DNA of 64,000 nt from contig NZ_CP081299.1 in assembly GCF_019711195.1 (NCBI RefSeq), positions 6,482,501 to 6,546,500 of the forward strand. The letters are read 5' to 3'. Every line of letters begins with the position of its first letter. Positions within the stretch are counted from its first letter, which is position 1. The notes beneath the pieces are model-generated. The model did not search any database and was not told the origin of the DNA. It was given only the letters and a program-made list of their open reading frames with translations. Source of the DNA: Dyadobacter sp. NIV53 (GTDB lineage Bacteria > Bacteroidota > Bacteroidia > Cytophagales > Spirosomataceae). Shown here piece after piece: positions 43,765-52,873 of the stretch. A program made the position numbers and the translations under genes.

Positions 43765-45387
43765 ATGAATATATTTAAATGGAGAACCCTGGTATTAATA
43801 TTGACCTTACTGGCCACAATAAATTTTAATACTGCTGCACAGCAAACTTCTAAAACCAGAAAAACAGATCGCCCGAATATTATTGTTATTCTGGCCGATG
43901 ACATGGGTTTTTCTGATATTGGTTGTTACGGAGGTGAAATCCCGACGCCAAATATTGACATGCTGGCTAATAAAGGTTTAAGGTTTTCACAGTTTTATAA
44001 TAATGCAAGGTGCTGTCCGACAAGGGCAAGTTTGCTAACAGGATTGTTTCCGCATCAGGCTGGTATTGGCCGTATGTCGGAAGACCCTGAGGACCCGAAA
44101 GCCAACGATGAAGGAACGGACGGATACCGCGGTTATCTCACAAAAAATTCCGTAACTATTTCCGAAATTTTAAAAACCGGCGGATACCATACATATATGT
44201 CAGGCAAATGGCATGTAGGTATGCATGGAAAAGAGAAATGGCCTTTGCAGAGAGGTTTTGATAAATTTTATGGAATACTTTCAGGCGGTTCGAGTTATCT
44301 GAAACCCTTTCCACCGCGGGGAATAACATCCGGCAACAGCGATCCACAGTATGATTTTCCTGATGATTTCTACACGACAAATGCTTTTACCGACAATGCC
44401 ATCAGTTTTATAAGTGAACAAAAGGATACTAAACCGTTCTTTTTATATCTGGCTTATACGGCTCCGCACTGGCCATTGCAGGCACAGGAAAAGGACATAG
44501 CCTTATTTCAGGATAAATATCTTGTTGGCTGGGATTCCGTAAAACATGAAAGGTTGAGAAAACAAACCGCAATGGGCCTTAATAAACCAGAGTGGGGACT
44601 TGCTCAAAAAGAAATGCGCCCGTGGAAGGAACTCAATGCAGCGGAACAAAAGGATGTTGCTTACCGGATGAGTGTTTACGCGGCCCAGGTTTATCGTATG
44701 GATCAAAATATTGGAAAGTTACTGGCTGCTTTAAAAAAAGACAACAAACTCGACAATACCCTGATCGTGTTTCTCTCCGACAACGGAGCCTGTGGGGAAC
44801 CGTATCAGGAACTTGGCGGCAAGGCACAGGAGGAAGTAAATGATCCGGGTAAATTCTGGCTGGTTTCTTACGGAACGGGTTGGGCCAACACGTCGAATGC
44901 ACCCTTTAAAAAATGGAAGAATTCCACTTACGAGGGAGGTATTGCCGCACCATTCATCGCATACTGGCCAAATGGTATCAAAGAGAAATCCGGAAAATGG
45001 AGTACTACACCTCATCATATTATTGATCTTTTACCTACACTGATTGACATTGCCGGTGCAAAATATCCTGATTCGTTTAACGGCAGCACTGTCATCCCTT
45101 CTGAGGGTTTAAGTATGTTACCCGATTTTACAAAAGGAGATACCAAAACCCATGATTATATGTACTGGGAACACGAAGAAAATTGTGCCGTGCGACATGG
45201 TAACTGGAAAGGTATAAAACGCCTGCCCGCCGGAAAATGGGAGCTCTATGATCTGGAACTTGACCGTACGGAAAGAAACAATGTTGCTGACCTTCACCCG
45301 GACGTTGTTAAAGATTTGAACGATAAATGGCAAACCTGGGCGGATACCCACAAGGTATTTCCGAAAGGAAGCCGCTACACCAGATAG
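43765..45387 (+). CDS. S1-family sulfatase (arylsulfatase, S1_4-like)
   Basis: 540 residues from ATG 43765 (MNIFKWRTLVLILTLLATIN, signal peptide); the frame is open earlier but that part overlaps the preceding gene. Motifs: ADDMGFSDIG (44-53), CCPTRASLLTG, where the first Cys (83) is in the formylglycine position, 'YMSGKWHVG', 'YTAPHWPLQAQEKDIALFQ' and 'FLSDNGACGEPYQE'. It is very similar in layout to 40205-41857, suggesting duplication. Likely cotranscribed with its neighbours (146-nt gap upstream, about 100 nt downstream). Confidence 0.93.
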   Translation: MNIFKWRTLVLILTLLATINFNTAAQQTSKTRKTDRPNIIVILADDMGFSDIGCYGGEIPTPNIDMLANKGLRFSQFYNNARCCPTRASLLTGLFPHQAGIGRMSEDPEDPKANDEGTDGYRGYLTKNSVTISEILKTGGYHTYMSGKWHVGMHGKEKWPLQRGFDKFYGILSGGSSYLKPFPPRGITSGNSDPQYDFPDDFYTTNAFTDNAISFISEQKDTKPFFLYLAYTAPHWPLQAQEKDIALFQDKYLVGWDSVKHERLRKQTAMGLNKPEWGLAQKEMRPWKELNAAEQKDVAYRMSVYAAQVYRMDQNIGKLLAALKKDNKLDNTLIVFLSDNGACGEPYQELGGKAQEEVNDPGKFWLVSYGTGWANTSNAPFKKWKNSTYEGGIAAPFIAYWPNGIKEKSGKWSTTPHHIIDLLPTLIDIAGAKYPDSFNGSTVIPSEGLSMLPDFTKGDTKTHDYMYWEHEENCAVRHGNWKGIKRLPAGKWELYDLELDRTERNNVADLHPDVVKDLNDKWQTWADTHKVFPKGSRYTR

Positions 45388-45484
45388 TCGTCTGTTTCCT
45401 TATAATTAATCTACCTGGATGATCAATATTTCTTTGGCATTCAAGTGTATGTGTTAAATAATAAAAATACTCTCTATCCTATTT

Positions 45485-47104
45485 ATGGCGGTAAAACAAA
45501 GAAGAAACAGATTGATTTTGATCACAGTCCTGGTTTTGTCATCTGTTACAGCCTGGCTATTCTGGCCGCTGGCAAGTGACGAATTCCTGATCATACCGGA
45601 TCAGCAAAAGATCAGGGCTAAGGAGTCATTCCTGAAAGAGACCGTCAGTGATTTAGGGCAATCGAGGCCGAACATCATCGTACTTGTAGCAGACGACCTG
45701 GGTAAAACGGATCTTCCGCTATACGGAAACAAGGTTGTGGAAGCGCCAAACATTACTGCTCTGGCCAGTGAAGGAGCTGTATTTAATGAAGCATACGTTT
45801 CAGCTTCGATTTGTTCACCTTCACGGGCCGGGCTGCTTACCGGTCGATACCAGCAACGGTTTGGTTACGAACTTCAGCCGGTCAACAATTATCTGAAGAA
45901 CCGCTTTTTAAAACTTTTTGTCAATAACACTTTTGACCTGCAGGAGCTTGAATTTGCAGATTACGACAAAGTGCCCAATCAGGAAGCTATTGGTCAGCAG
46001 GGACTTCCGGAACAGGAAATTACCATTGCCGGGTTGTTGAAGAAAAATGGATATGCAACTGGTATCATTGGTAAATGGCATCAGGGCGATGCCGAACAAT
46101 TCCGGCCATTAAAGCACGGTTTTGATTACCACTATGGATTTTATGAAGCGTTTTCCTGGTTTGATGACACGACCAAAACAGTGAATGTACGGCACAAGGG
46201 CATTATGGATTCGCATATATGGGAACAGGGAAATACTGGCCGGGCTGCCAAGAGAAGAAATAACGAAATTATCAAAGTCGACGAATTTTATACGTATGCC
46301 CTGGCGAGGGAGGCAAACCAGTTTATGGAGAAAAATAAAGCCAGGCCCTTCTTTTTATATGTGCCGTTCAACGCGCCGCATACCCCCTTTCAGGCTTTGA
46401 AAGAAGACGTTCAGAAGTATAAAGCCAAAGGTATAAAAGATCTCAACCAAGCCGTTTACTACTCACTGATCACCGGACTTGACAGCGCGATCGGGCAAAT
46501 TCATGATAAAGTCAAATCACTTGGACTGGAAGATAATACGCTCATCGTTTTCCTGAGTGATAATGGTGGTGCGACGTACACCGGTGCAACTGATAATGCG
46601 CCATTGAAAGGCGGGAAAATGTCCCTTTATGAAGGAGGCATTAATATACCCTTTGTGGTCAAATGGAAAGGGAAGGTTAAACCTGGGACTATAGTGGATA
46701 CTCCCGTAAGTTCACTCGATATATTTGCTACTGCGGCCGGTGTTACGGGTTCCCTTTTGCCCAAAGACCGGATTTATGATGGTGTCAATCTCATCTCGTT
46801 TCTGACCGGAAAAGATAAATCGAATCCTCATAACATCCTGTATTGGAGAGCGGGTTATAACAAAGCGATACGGAAAGGCGACTGGAAGCTGGTATTGAAC
46901 CTGAAAGATGATATTACGGCACTTTACAATCTGAAATCCGACAAGTCGGAAAAGAATGATATTTCGGCACAAAATGCTTCAAAGGTAGAGGAGCTGAAAA
47001 AGGACCTGGCAAGCTGGGAAAAGCAACTGATCAAACCGCTTTGGCCGAGCAGCGGTTTTTATAAAAATGATATAAACGGAAAAAGTGACAGGTTTACCTT
47101 GTAA
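45485..47104 (+). CDS. S1-family sulfatase with N-terminal membrane anchor
   Basis: 539 residues. Residues 10-30 (LILITVLVLSSVTAWLFWPL) form an uncleaved-looking anchor followed by a 30-residue linker. Motifs: VADDLGKTDLPLYG (68-81), CSPSRAGLLTG with Cys110, 'IIGKWHQGDAEQF', 'FNAPHTPFQALKEDVQKYK' and 'FLSDNGGATYTG'. The catalytic domain should face the periplasm. Its subfamily differs from its neighbours, implying that the cluster attacks a glycan sulfated at several positions. Confidence 0.93.
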   Translation: MAVKQRRNRLILITVLVLSSVTAWLFWPLASDEFLIIPDQQKIRAKESFLKETVSDLGQSRPNIIVLVADDLGKTDLPLYGNKVVEAPNITALASEGAVFNEAYVSASICSPSRAGLLTGRYQQRFGYELQPVNNYLKNRFLKLFVNNTFDLQELEFADYDKVPNQEAIGQQGLPEQEITIAGLLKKNGYATGIIGKWHQGDAEQFRPLKHGFDYHYGFYEAFSWFDDTTKTVNVRHKGIMDSHIWEQGNTGRAAKRRNNEIIKVDEFYTYALAREANQFMEKNKARPFFLYVPFNAPHTPFQALKEDVQKYKAKGIKDLNQAVYYSLITGLDSAIGQIHDKVKSLGLEDNTLIVFLSDNGGATYTGATDNAPLKGGKMSLYEGGINIPFVVKWKGKVKPGTIVDTPVSSLDIFATAAGVTGSLLPKDRIYDGVNLISFLTGKDKSNPHNILYWRAGYNKAIRKGDWKLVLNLKDDITALYNLKSDKSEKNDISAQNASKVEELKKDLASWEKQLIKPLWPSSGFYKNDINGKSDRFTL

Positions 47105-47492
47105 AAAATTCGGGTATTTTATTTATAACGTGTGGTAGGAAACTAGTTAGACTCTGAGAAATTTTGTAGTTGAAATGATCGTAGCTGAGGGCAGATAATC
47201 ATTAACTTTTGTCATCTGTTTATAAAAAGTTAGGGGCGTACATGTGTTGATGCAACGCCCCTAACAAGGATCGGCATAAAGCCTCCTATCTAGGTCGGTC
47301 CCTTAGGACGCCTAAGTGTATAAAATTAAAAAAGGTGAAAAATAAATCAAAATAATTTCGTGATTTTTTTTATGAAAGAGTTGGTTATAAGGTAGATGGC
47401 TATTCAAAACAGAGCCTGGCTATCCTCAAAAAATTGATCCTTATTTTTCCAGTAACAGAACTGAATCGCTTTTTTTGCCAGTTGATTAATAT
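47105..47492. other. Intergenic region with structured minus-strand element
   Basis: About 390 nt without a protein gene. It holds a minus-strand intrinsic terminator (47225-47265) and an adjacent hairpin CTTAGG-ACG-CCTAAG (about 47312-47326). Together they may mark a small RNA transcribed from the minus strand. Confidence 0.4.
47225..47265 (-). terminator. Intrinsic terminator, minus strand
   Basis: GTTAGGGGCGT (47229-47239) and ACGCCCCTAAC (47255-47265), an 11-bp perfect stem with a 15-nt loop. A TTTTT tract follows only when read on the minus strand. No minus-strand gene lies just upstream, so its partner transcript is unidentified. Confidence 0.65.
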
Positions 47493-48200
47493 ATGAACGT
47501 ATTATCAAAATTAAAAAGAACAATGCTGGTCATTGTTCTTCTCATTTGTTTTAAAAGTTATGCCCAACAGAAGAAAACTATTGAGGGAAAGCTGATTTTT
47601 TCGGAGAATTTTACTGGAAATATGGATAAAAAGCGCTGGATTGCGGAGATTGAACCAGTTGAAAAATCTGTGGTTTATAAACTAGACGGCAAGCTGATCA
47701 TGGATACGGCCGGAGGTGTAACAGTTTGGTTTAACCAGAAACTTGAAGGTAATATCCGCATTGAATACGATTGGAAAGTAGTAGTTGACTCCGGCCGGAA
47801 TGACCGGTTATCGGATCTGAACCAATTCTGGATGGCTTCCGATCCCCGAAACGAAAACCTTTTTACAAGATCAGGAAAGTTTGAAACTTACGATTCGCTT
47901 ACTTTATATTATGTTGGATTCGGAGGAAATAGTAACACAACCACAAGGTTCAGAAAATACCATGGAAATGGCCTGAAACCGTTATTACAGGAATATCTGG
48001 ATTCCGCACATTTACTGAAATCCAATTATTTATACCATATTTCTATTAAAATTATCAACGGAAAAACTACTTTTTCAGTTGATGGAAAAATAGTTTTTGA
48101 TTGGTCAGATTCCAACCCGCTCACGAGTGGCTATTTCGGTTTCCGTTCTACTGGCGCCAGGCACGCAATTGATAATTTTCGGGTTTATCAATTGCCATAG
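47493..48200 (+). CDS. Secreted DUF6250/YesU-like jelly-roll protein
   Basis: 235 residues with a signal peptide (to SYAQ, about 25). The core is a concanavalin/lamin-G-like beta sandwich: 'FSENFTGNMDKKRWIAE', 'IRIEYDWKVVVDSG', 'DGKIVFDWSDSNPLTSGYFG', 'FRSTGARHAIDNFRVYQL'. Such domains are found in polysaccharide-utilisation loci near lyases and sulfatases and bind or cleave glycans; no catalytic residues can be pinned here. Convergent with the hydroxylase gene. Confidence 0.75.
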   Translation: MNVLSKLKRTMLVIVLLICFKSYAQQKKTIEGKLIFSENFTGNMDKKRWIAEIEPVEKSVVYKLDGKLIMDTAGGVTVWFNQKLEGNIRIEYDWKVVVDSGRNDRLSDLNQFWMASDPRNENLFTRSGKFETYDSLTLYYVGFGGNSNTTTRFRKYHGNGLKPLLQEYLDSAHLLKSNYLYHISIKIINGKTTFSVDGKIVFDWSDSNPLTSGYFGFRSTGARHAIDNFRVYQLP

Positions 48201-48241
48201 TTAACACAGGTATATTAATGAAAAAATGCATTGGAAGAATA

Positions 48242-49465
48242 CTACCTGCCATAAATCGAATTAAGATATTGCTTTTGCAATGTGGAAAAATAAGCGAGTG
48301 ACCCGATGGTGAGAGCAGATAAAAACACGAAGGTTGTAGGGTGGGGGAAATAGTAAAAAGTAGTGATTGCTACTAAAAAGCCTCTTGCCAGTTCCAGTAA
48401 AAATACCCATCTGCGCTGTTCCAGGATTGCCCCGCAATTGATAATGGTAACGACAATAAACAACGCCGCCATAATTTGCAGAAACTGGTCTGTGTGATGC
48501 TCAAAAAGCAACAATAAAAACAATACAACAACCATCACCGTGAATTGGCCAAGAACATAATTCCTGAATTTTTGGGAGCGGATCTTTACTTTATGTTTAG
48601 ATAAAAATTTCTGCTCAACAACTGCTCTTATGTGCGGATCAAAGTCGGAGGGGCTGCCAAAAACAACTTTCAGTTTATTGAAAAATCCCTTCTTTTGTTT
48701 TGTAACGTACCAGAGTTCTACCAGGTAATGGAAGTGCTGCCAGAGAAAACTGTAACTGTCGAGCTGTTTGGTCAGGCCGTATTGCGCTTCTTCTTTTTCT
48801 TCTGCAAATGTCCCGAAAAGCTTGTCCCAGATAATGAACATATCACCGAAATTCTTGTCAAGATAGGCTTCATTGCTCGCATGATGAACACGGTGATGAG
48901 ACGGTGTAACCAGAAAATATTCCAGAATACCCAGTTTTCCAATCAGTTGTGTGTGTGTAAAAAACGGGTACAATCCGTGTACAATCAGCATTATTGTGAT
49001 CATCGAAGCCGGAAAACCAACCACCGGTAAAACCGACCAGAAAAGGGTTCTGACCAAAGCCTGAAAGATCGTTATTCGTGTTCCGGCAGTATAATTAAAC
49101 TCTTCGCTTGTATGGTGCACCACATGAAAACCCCAGAATAAGTTGATTTTGTGGCCCATACGATGGTACCAATACCAGATAAGATCGGTGGAAAGGATAA
49201 GCGCAATCCACATCAGAATAGTTGGTTTTATGTCAAAAATGGCATAATGCTTATGCAAGTAATCGTAGAAAAAATAAAAGGCGCCGGCTGTAAACATGTC
49301 GATCATCCTTTCGGCAACGCCTACATTCATATTGGCAATGGAACTGCTAAAACTAAAAACAGGCTTGCCGAGCCGTTTGGATAGGAAATATTCCAGTCCA
49401 ATAAAAAACAGAAAGAAGGGAACGGCAATAGCCATGTAATTTAAATTCGAAATCAAATGATGCAT
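48242..49465 (-). CDS. Fatty acid hydroxylase / sterol desaturase family membrane protein
   Basis: 407 residues, multi-helix membrane enzyme with the diiron histidine boxes HRMGH, HVVHH, HTQ and HHRVHH in the expected order (about residues 117-195), followed by extra C-terminal helices. Members hydroxylate or desaturate lipids (alkylglycerol monooxygenase, ceramide or fatty-acid hydroxylases). It is divergent from the Rrf2 regulator gene, with 153 nt between. In Cytophagales a role in hydroxylating long-chain or sulfono-lipids is conceivable; that is speculation. Confidence 0.88.
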   Translation of the reverse strand: MHHLISNLNYMAIAVPFFLFFIGLEYFLSKRLGKPVFSFSSSIANMNVGVAERMIDMFTAGAFYFFYDYLHKHYAIFDIKPTILMWIALILSTDLIWYWYHRMGHKINLFWGFHVVHHTSEEFNYTAGTRITIFQALVRTLFWSVLPVVGFPASMITIMLIVHGLYPFFTHTQLIGKLGILEYFLVTPSHHRVHHASNEAYLDKNFGDMFIIWDKLFGTFAEEKEEAQYGLTKQLDSYSFLWQHFHYLVELWYVTKQKKGFFNKLKVVFGSPSDFDPHIRAVVEQKFLSKHKVKIRSQKFRNYVLGQFTVMVVVLFLLLLFEHHTDQFLQIMAALFIVVTIINCGAILEQRRWVFLLELARGFLVAITTFYYFPHPTTFVFLSALTIGSLAYFSTLQKQYLNSIYGR

Positions 49466-49618
49466 AGGGTATTATGTTGGCCACTTTTGAAAATGGGATC
49501 TTGGCCAAAAATACAAATATTTAGTTTAAATTATATTAACTCTATGGAATTAGTATATAAATGATAATGAACTGCGAAAGTCCGCGATGCAAATTAAAAT
49601 TTCACATATATTTGATTT

Positions 49619-50068
49619 ATGATATCCAAAAAAGCAAAATATGCACTTAAGGCCCTGAAAGTATTGGCAGAAAAGTATGCACAAGGGCCTGTTCTCATTT
49701 CTTACATCGCTGAAAAGGAAAAAATCCCTAAAAAGTTTCTCGAGGCAATCTTGCTTGATCTGCGTAATAACGGGGTTTTACAAAGTCAGAAAGGAAAGGG
49801 TGGCGGATATATGCTGAGAATACCTCCGGAGGAAGTCAGTTTTTCAAAGGTGCTGAGAATTATTGACGGGCCGATTGCTCCTGCACTTTGCGTTTCCATG
49901 TTTTTTTACGGCCGGTGTGATGATTGCAAAGACGAAGAGACATGCAGCCTGAGGAGTGTCCTGGCAAAATGGAGAGATGCAAATCTGGCAGTCCTGGATA
50001 AAACTACACTAGTAGATATTCTTAAAGCAGAGGAAACTTCGGATGCCAATATATTGACAGGATCCTGA
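49619..50068 (+). CDS. Rrf2-family transcriptional regulator with four cysteines
   Basis: 149 residues. Winged-helix N-terminus ('YALKALKVLAEKYAQG', 'KKFLEAILLDLRNNGVLQSQ', wing 'KGKGGGYML') followed by a cysteine cluster, Cys91, Cys100, Cys103, Cys109 ('CVSMFFYGRCDDCKDEETC'), in the place where IscR/NsrR-type members bind an Fe-S cluster. It should bind palindromic DNA as a dimer and sense Fe-S, redox or sulfur status; CymR, a cysteine-metabolism repressor, is in the same family. It is the only regulator in the window of a type known to control sulfur genes, so it is a candidate for the GTCTAT/ATAGAC operators. TCTATGGAATTAGTATA about 70 nt upstream of its start resembles them. Confidence 0.88.
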   Translation: MISKKAKYALKALKVLAEKYAQGPVLISYIAEKEKIPKKFLEAILLDLRNNGVLQSQKGKGGGYMLRIPPEEVSFSKVLRIIDGPIAPALCVSMFFYGRCDDCKDEETCSLRSVLAKWRDANLAVLDKTTLVDILKAEETSDANILTGS

Positions 50069-50099
50069 TACAAATTCCTGGGAAGTTAACTATTAATTA

Positions 50100-50969
50100 T
50101 TACCTGAAAGCCTTTGGAACTGTGCCAGTCATTTTTTTGAAAAAGTTATTAAAGTATGTTGGGGAATCAAATCCCAGGCTGTAAGCCACATCCGTAATGT
50201 TCCAGTCGGTTTGCTTCAGCAGTGTTTTTGCCTCAATAATCACACGTTCCGAAATGTGGTTAGTCGTCGGCCTGCCCGTTACTTCTTTAACTACCCGGTT
50301 CAAATGGTTGATATGCACGGCCAGCCCCGTAGCATAGTCATGGGCAGTTCGCAGTACAAGCGGTGTATTTGGATTTTCGATGGGAAATTGTTTTTCCAGC
50401 AGATTCAGAAACAATCCTGTAATACGGTTGGCGGCGTTTTGAGGTTTAGAAAAACGCTCAATGGGCTGCATTTTTAATACTTCATGTACAATCAGACTCA
50501 GGTAATTTCGCATTAACTCGTCCTTATAAATATAGTCGCCTGCCTGTTCGGCCAGCATCTTTTGAAAAAACGGGCGAATGAATCCGGCTTGCAGGGTATT
50601 TAGCGAAAATACAGGCAAGCCGGCATTTCCAAACAAAGAATTTTTTAACATACTCCCTGACCGATCATTTGTTTTTAAAAAATCATCTGTGAAAACACAC
50701 ATATAACTTCTTTGATCCGCTGATTGGGTTTCGAGCGAATAGGGGATGAGGGAATTGGCAAAAACCAGAGCGTTATCACTTAACACAATACTCTGGTCAG
50801 CATAATGAATAACGTTGTGACCACTGATCAGGCTGACCATGTAATAATTACTTTCATTATTTTTGGCCGGACGGTTGGAAGCCAGATTGTATTCGTAGAC
50901 CTTAAAACCTTTCAGCTTCATGTCCCGGATTTCTATTCCGGCAATTTCAGAAACAGTTTGACTTTTCAT
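50100..50969 (-). CDS. AraC-family transcriptional regulator
   Basis: 289 residues: an N-terminal cupin-like sensing domain and C-terminal double helix-turn-helix (about 190-289) with 'ITDVAYSLGFDSPTYFNNFF' and 'KKMTGTVPKAFR'. It is transcribed in the same direction as, and directly after, the NTF2-flavodoxin-CMD genes, 27 nt from the last one, so it is probably the fourth gene of that operon and may control it. Effector unknown. Confidence 0.9.
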   Translation of the reverse strand: MKSQTVSEIAGIEIRDMKLKGFKVYEYNLASNRPAKNNESNYYMVSLISGHNVIHYADQSIVLSDNALVFANSLIPYSLETQSADQRSYMCVFTDDFLKTNDRSGSMLKNSLFGNAGLPVFSLNTLQAGFIRPFFQKMLAEQAGDYIYKDELMRNYLSLIVHEVLKMQPIERFSKPQNAANRITGLFLNLLEKQFPIENPNTPLVLRTAHDYATGLAVHINHLNRVVKEVTGRPTTNHISERVIIEAKTLLKQTDWNITDVAYSLGFDSPTYFNNFFKKMTGTVPKAFR

Positions 50970-50996
50970 AAGTTTAAAAAGTTAAAATAAATGAGG

Positions 50997-51716
50997 TCAG
51001 TTTTTTAAGGCTGTTACTTTGGCTAGTACCCGCCTGCCTTCATCCGCTTCTTTTTTTCCAACTTTGGTTTCAATCAAAGAAAGTACCTGCCCGAGCTCTT
51101 TATTTGTAAATCCCAGGTACAAACAAATTCCAAAATGGCCTGACAGCTGAGATTCTACGCCACCCAAACTGATAAGTGCAGCAATTGTAATAAGCTCACG
51201 TTCTTTATTGGTAAGGACTTCACGCGTAAAAATATCGTTAAAAAGATGTTCTTTTAAAAGCGTATCAATAGCGGGCACAAAGGCTGCATAACCGGTTTTC
51301 GGACTAGCCTCAGGCCTGCCAGTTAGCGATTCCAGGACTTTTTTGCCAGTTTGATATTTGTCGGAACCTGCCACTTTCGAGGCTGCTTTACCTTCTTTAT
51401 CCGTGATGCCTTTTGACTTGCGTTCGGTCAGTACCGTGCTGAATGTGTTGATACCATTCAGGCTTCGTGGAAACCCGCAATAGGCAGAAATGTGGATCAA
51501 CTCTTCTTTTATTTCATTGATAGTCAAACCCGTTGTAAGCGCATCGTTCAATGCCTGTTTCAAATTGGTTAAATCACCGTTTGCGGTAAAAGCGGAAATG
51601 GCTACAATGCTTCGCTGCCTGTCATTGAGGTCAATGATTGTTTGGTCAGTATTACGGGCAATTGCTTTAGCGGAAAAGATAAACGAAAGGATCAGCAGTA
51701 ATGTAATGGGCTTCAT
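50997..51716 (-). CDS. Secreted carboxymuconolactone decarboxylase-family protein
   Basis: 239 residues from ATG 51716, which begins a signal peptide (MKPITLLLILSFIFSAKAIA); an upstream ATG at 51779 would overlap the flavodoxin gene and bury the signal. Two CMD repeats follow ('ISAFTANGDLTNLKQALNDA', 'EELIHISAYCGFPRSLNG' and 'IAALISLGGVESQLSGHFG'). The AhpD CxxC pair is absent, so it is not a classical peroxidase partner. Members are often linked with cupins and flavodoxins in AraC-controlled redox operons, as here. Confidence 0.85.
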   Translation of the reverse strand: MKPITLLLILSFIFSAKAIARNTDQTIIDLNDRQRSIVAISAFTANGDLTNLKQALNDALTTGLTINEIKEELIHISAYCGFPRSLNGINTFSTVLTERKSKGITDKEGKAASKVAGSDKYQTGKKVLESLTGRPEASPKTGYAAFVPAIDTLLKEHLFNDIFTREVLTNKERELITIAALISLGGVESQLSGHFGICLYLGFTNKELGQVLSLIETKVGKKEADEGRRVLAKVTALKN

Positions 51717-51751
51717 GTTGTAAGATTTAGTTCCTTTAACTTTTATACACT

Positions 51752-52363
51752 TTAAATCATCTTTATCTTTTGCAGCCATTTTTTGACTTGCTGCTCAACC
51801 TCACTGGCCCGTTCCGTCTTGATCACCAGTAATTTTCCGTCTCTTTCCAGACCGCCACGCGTTGTGAATCCTTCCGAAATTTGACTTTTAGGGCAAAGTT
51901 CCCGCACCGTTTCGAAACTGTTTCCGGTACCATAGCCGCCATTTGTATTAAAGGGAATGACCGTTTTACCACTCAGATCATATTTCTTCAGAAAGCTTTT
52001 CATGGGTGGAGGAAGCTGCATTCCCCAGGTTGGAAAGCCAACAAATACGACATCATATTTTTGCACACTGTCGATCTTAGTCTTTAATGGCGGTAAATAA
52101 CCCGTTTCATTTTCATCAGCAACTTGTTTTACAGTAGCCTGATAATTTTCAGGATAAGGCTTTTCGGGCTCAATTGTCACCAATGTTCCACCTGTATACT
52201 TATGTATCATTTCTGCCACCGCCCTGGTATTGTTCGTTCTTGACAAATACACAATCAATACCCTGGCCGGATTAGGTTCAGCATTAAAATGTTCGGTCTG
52301 GGTAGAAGAACAAGCTGAAATCAGCAGGAAAAATGCGAAAAACACTTGGATTTTAGATGTCAT
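51752..52363 (-). CDS. Flavodoxin-domain lipoprotein
   Basis: 203 residues; lipobox LISAC with Cys18 predicts an exported lipoprotein. The flavodoxin fold follows: FMN phosphate loop 'LSRTNNTRAVAEMIH', 'FVGFPTWGMQLPPPMKSFL' and 'NTNGGYGTGNSF'. An exported flavodoxin is unusual because FMN must be available outside the cytoplasm. Its ATG follows the TAA of the NTF2-like gene with no gap. Probably acts in an envelope redox pathway with the CMD protein. Confidence 0.88.
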   Translation of the reverse strand: MTSKIQVFFAFFLLISACSSTQTEHFNAEPNPARVLIVYLSRTNNTRAVAEMIHKYTGGTLVTIEPEKPYPENYQATVKQVADENETGYLPPLKTKIDSVQKYDVVFVGFPTWGMQLPPPMKSFLKKYDLSGKTVIPFNTNGGYGTGNSFETVRELCPKSQISEGFTTRGGLERDGKLLVIKTERASEVEQQVKKWLQKIKMI

Positions 52364-52873
52364 TTAATGTTTAATTGCATGGGTATCTCTTACACTGCTA
52401 AAAGTCAGCGCCAGTATTTTCCAATTATCCGCTTCTTTTTTATAGACTTCGGTAACTGTGAATTCAGTTTTTGCTTCATTGCCCCGAACCATGGCTTCCA
52501 GTGTAATGCGGGACCATATTATAGCCGTATCGTCGAAAAGCTCTACTGCAACATCATGTACATCTGCTTTTTTGTACCAAATACTTCCGGTTTTAATGAT
52601 ATCAAGCTCTTCGTCCTTTTTCCAGGTTCCGCTCATATGAACAAATTTTGCCTTATCGTCGAATAGTATAGCCAGTTTGTCCACATTTTTGTCGGCCATC
52701 CACTGCCATTTGTCTTTGGAAAGGGTGATGATTTGCTCTTCAGTATTGACAGAAGCGGTTTTATTTTGGGCTTGTGCAATGGCTCCTTCCAAACCGATGA
52801 ATAAGAAAAGCAGTCCGGTAAAAGAAACATTCATGACCATTTTAAGTGATGAATTTTTGATGAGTGTTTTCAT
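52364..52873 (-). CDS. Secreted NTF2-like (SnoaL/DUF4440) protein
   Basis: 169 residues: signal region (MNVSFTGLLFLFIGLEGAIAQ after residue 13) then an NTF2-like cone fold ('DKWQWMADKNVDKLAILFDD', 'EFTVTEVYKKEADNWKILAL'). Function of the family is diverse (binding or small-molecule isomerisation). First gene of the NTF2-flavodoxin-CMD-AraC operon. A divergent AraC gene starts 237 nt away. Confidence 0.85.
   Translation of the reverse strand: MKTLIKNSSLKMVMNVSFTGLLFLFIGLEGAIAQAQNKTASVNTEEQIITLSKDKWQWMADKNVDKLAILFDDKAKFVHMSGTWKKDEELDIIKTGSIWYKKADVHDVAVELFDDTAIIWSRITLEAMVRGNEAKTEFTVTEVYKKEADNWKILALTFSSVRDTHAIKH

Noticed and set aside
47266..47330. tRNA-like gene
   Set aside because: Hairpins are present but no cloverleaf, T-loop or CCA-like end could be drawn.
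51717..51779. Earlier ATG for the CMD-family gene
   Set aside because: It would overlap the flavodoxin gene and place 21 residues before a well-formed signal peptide.
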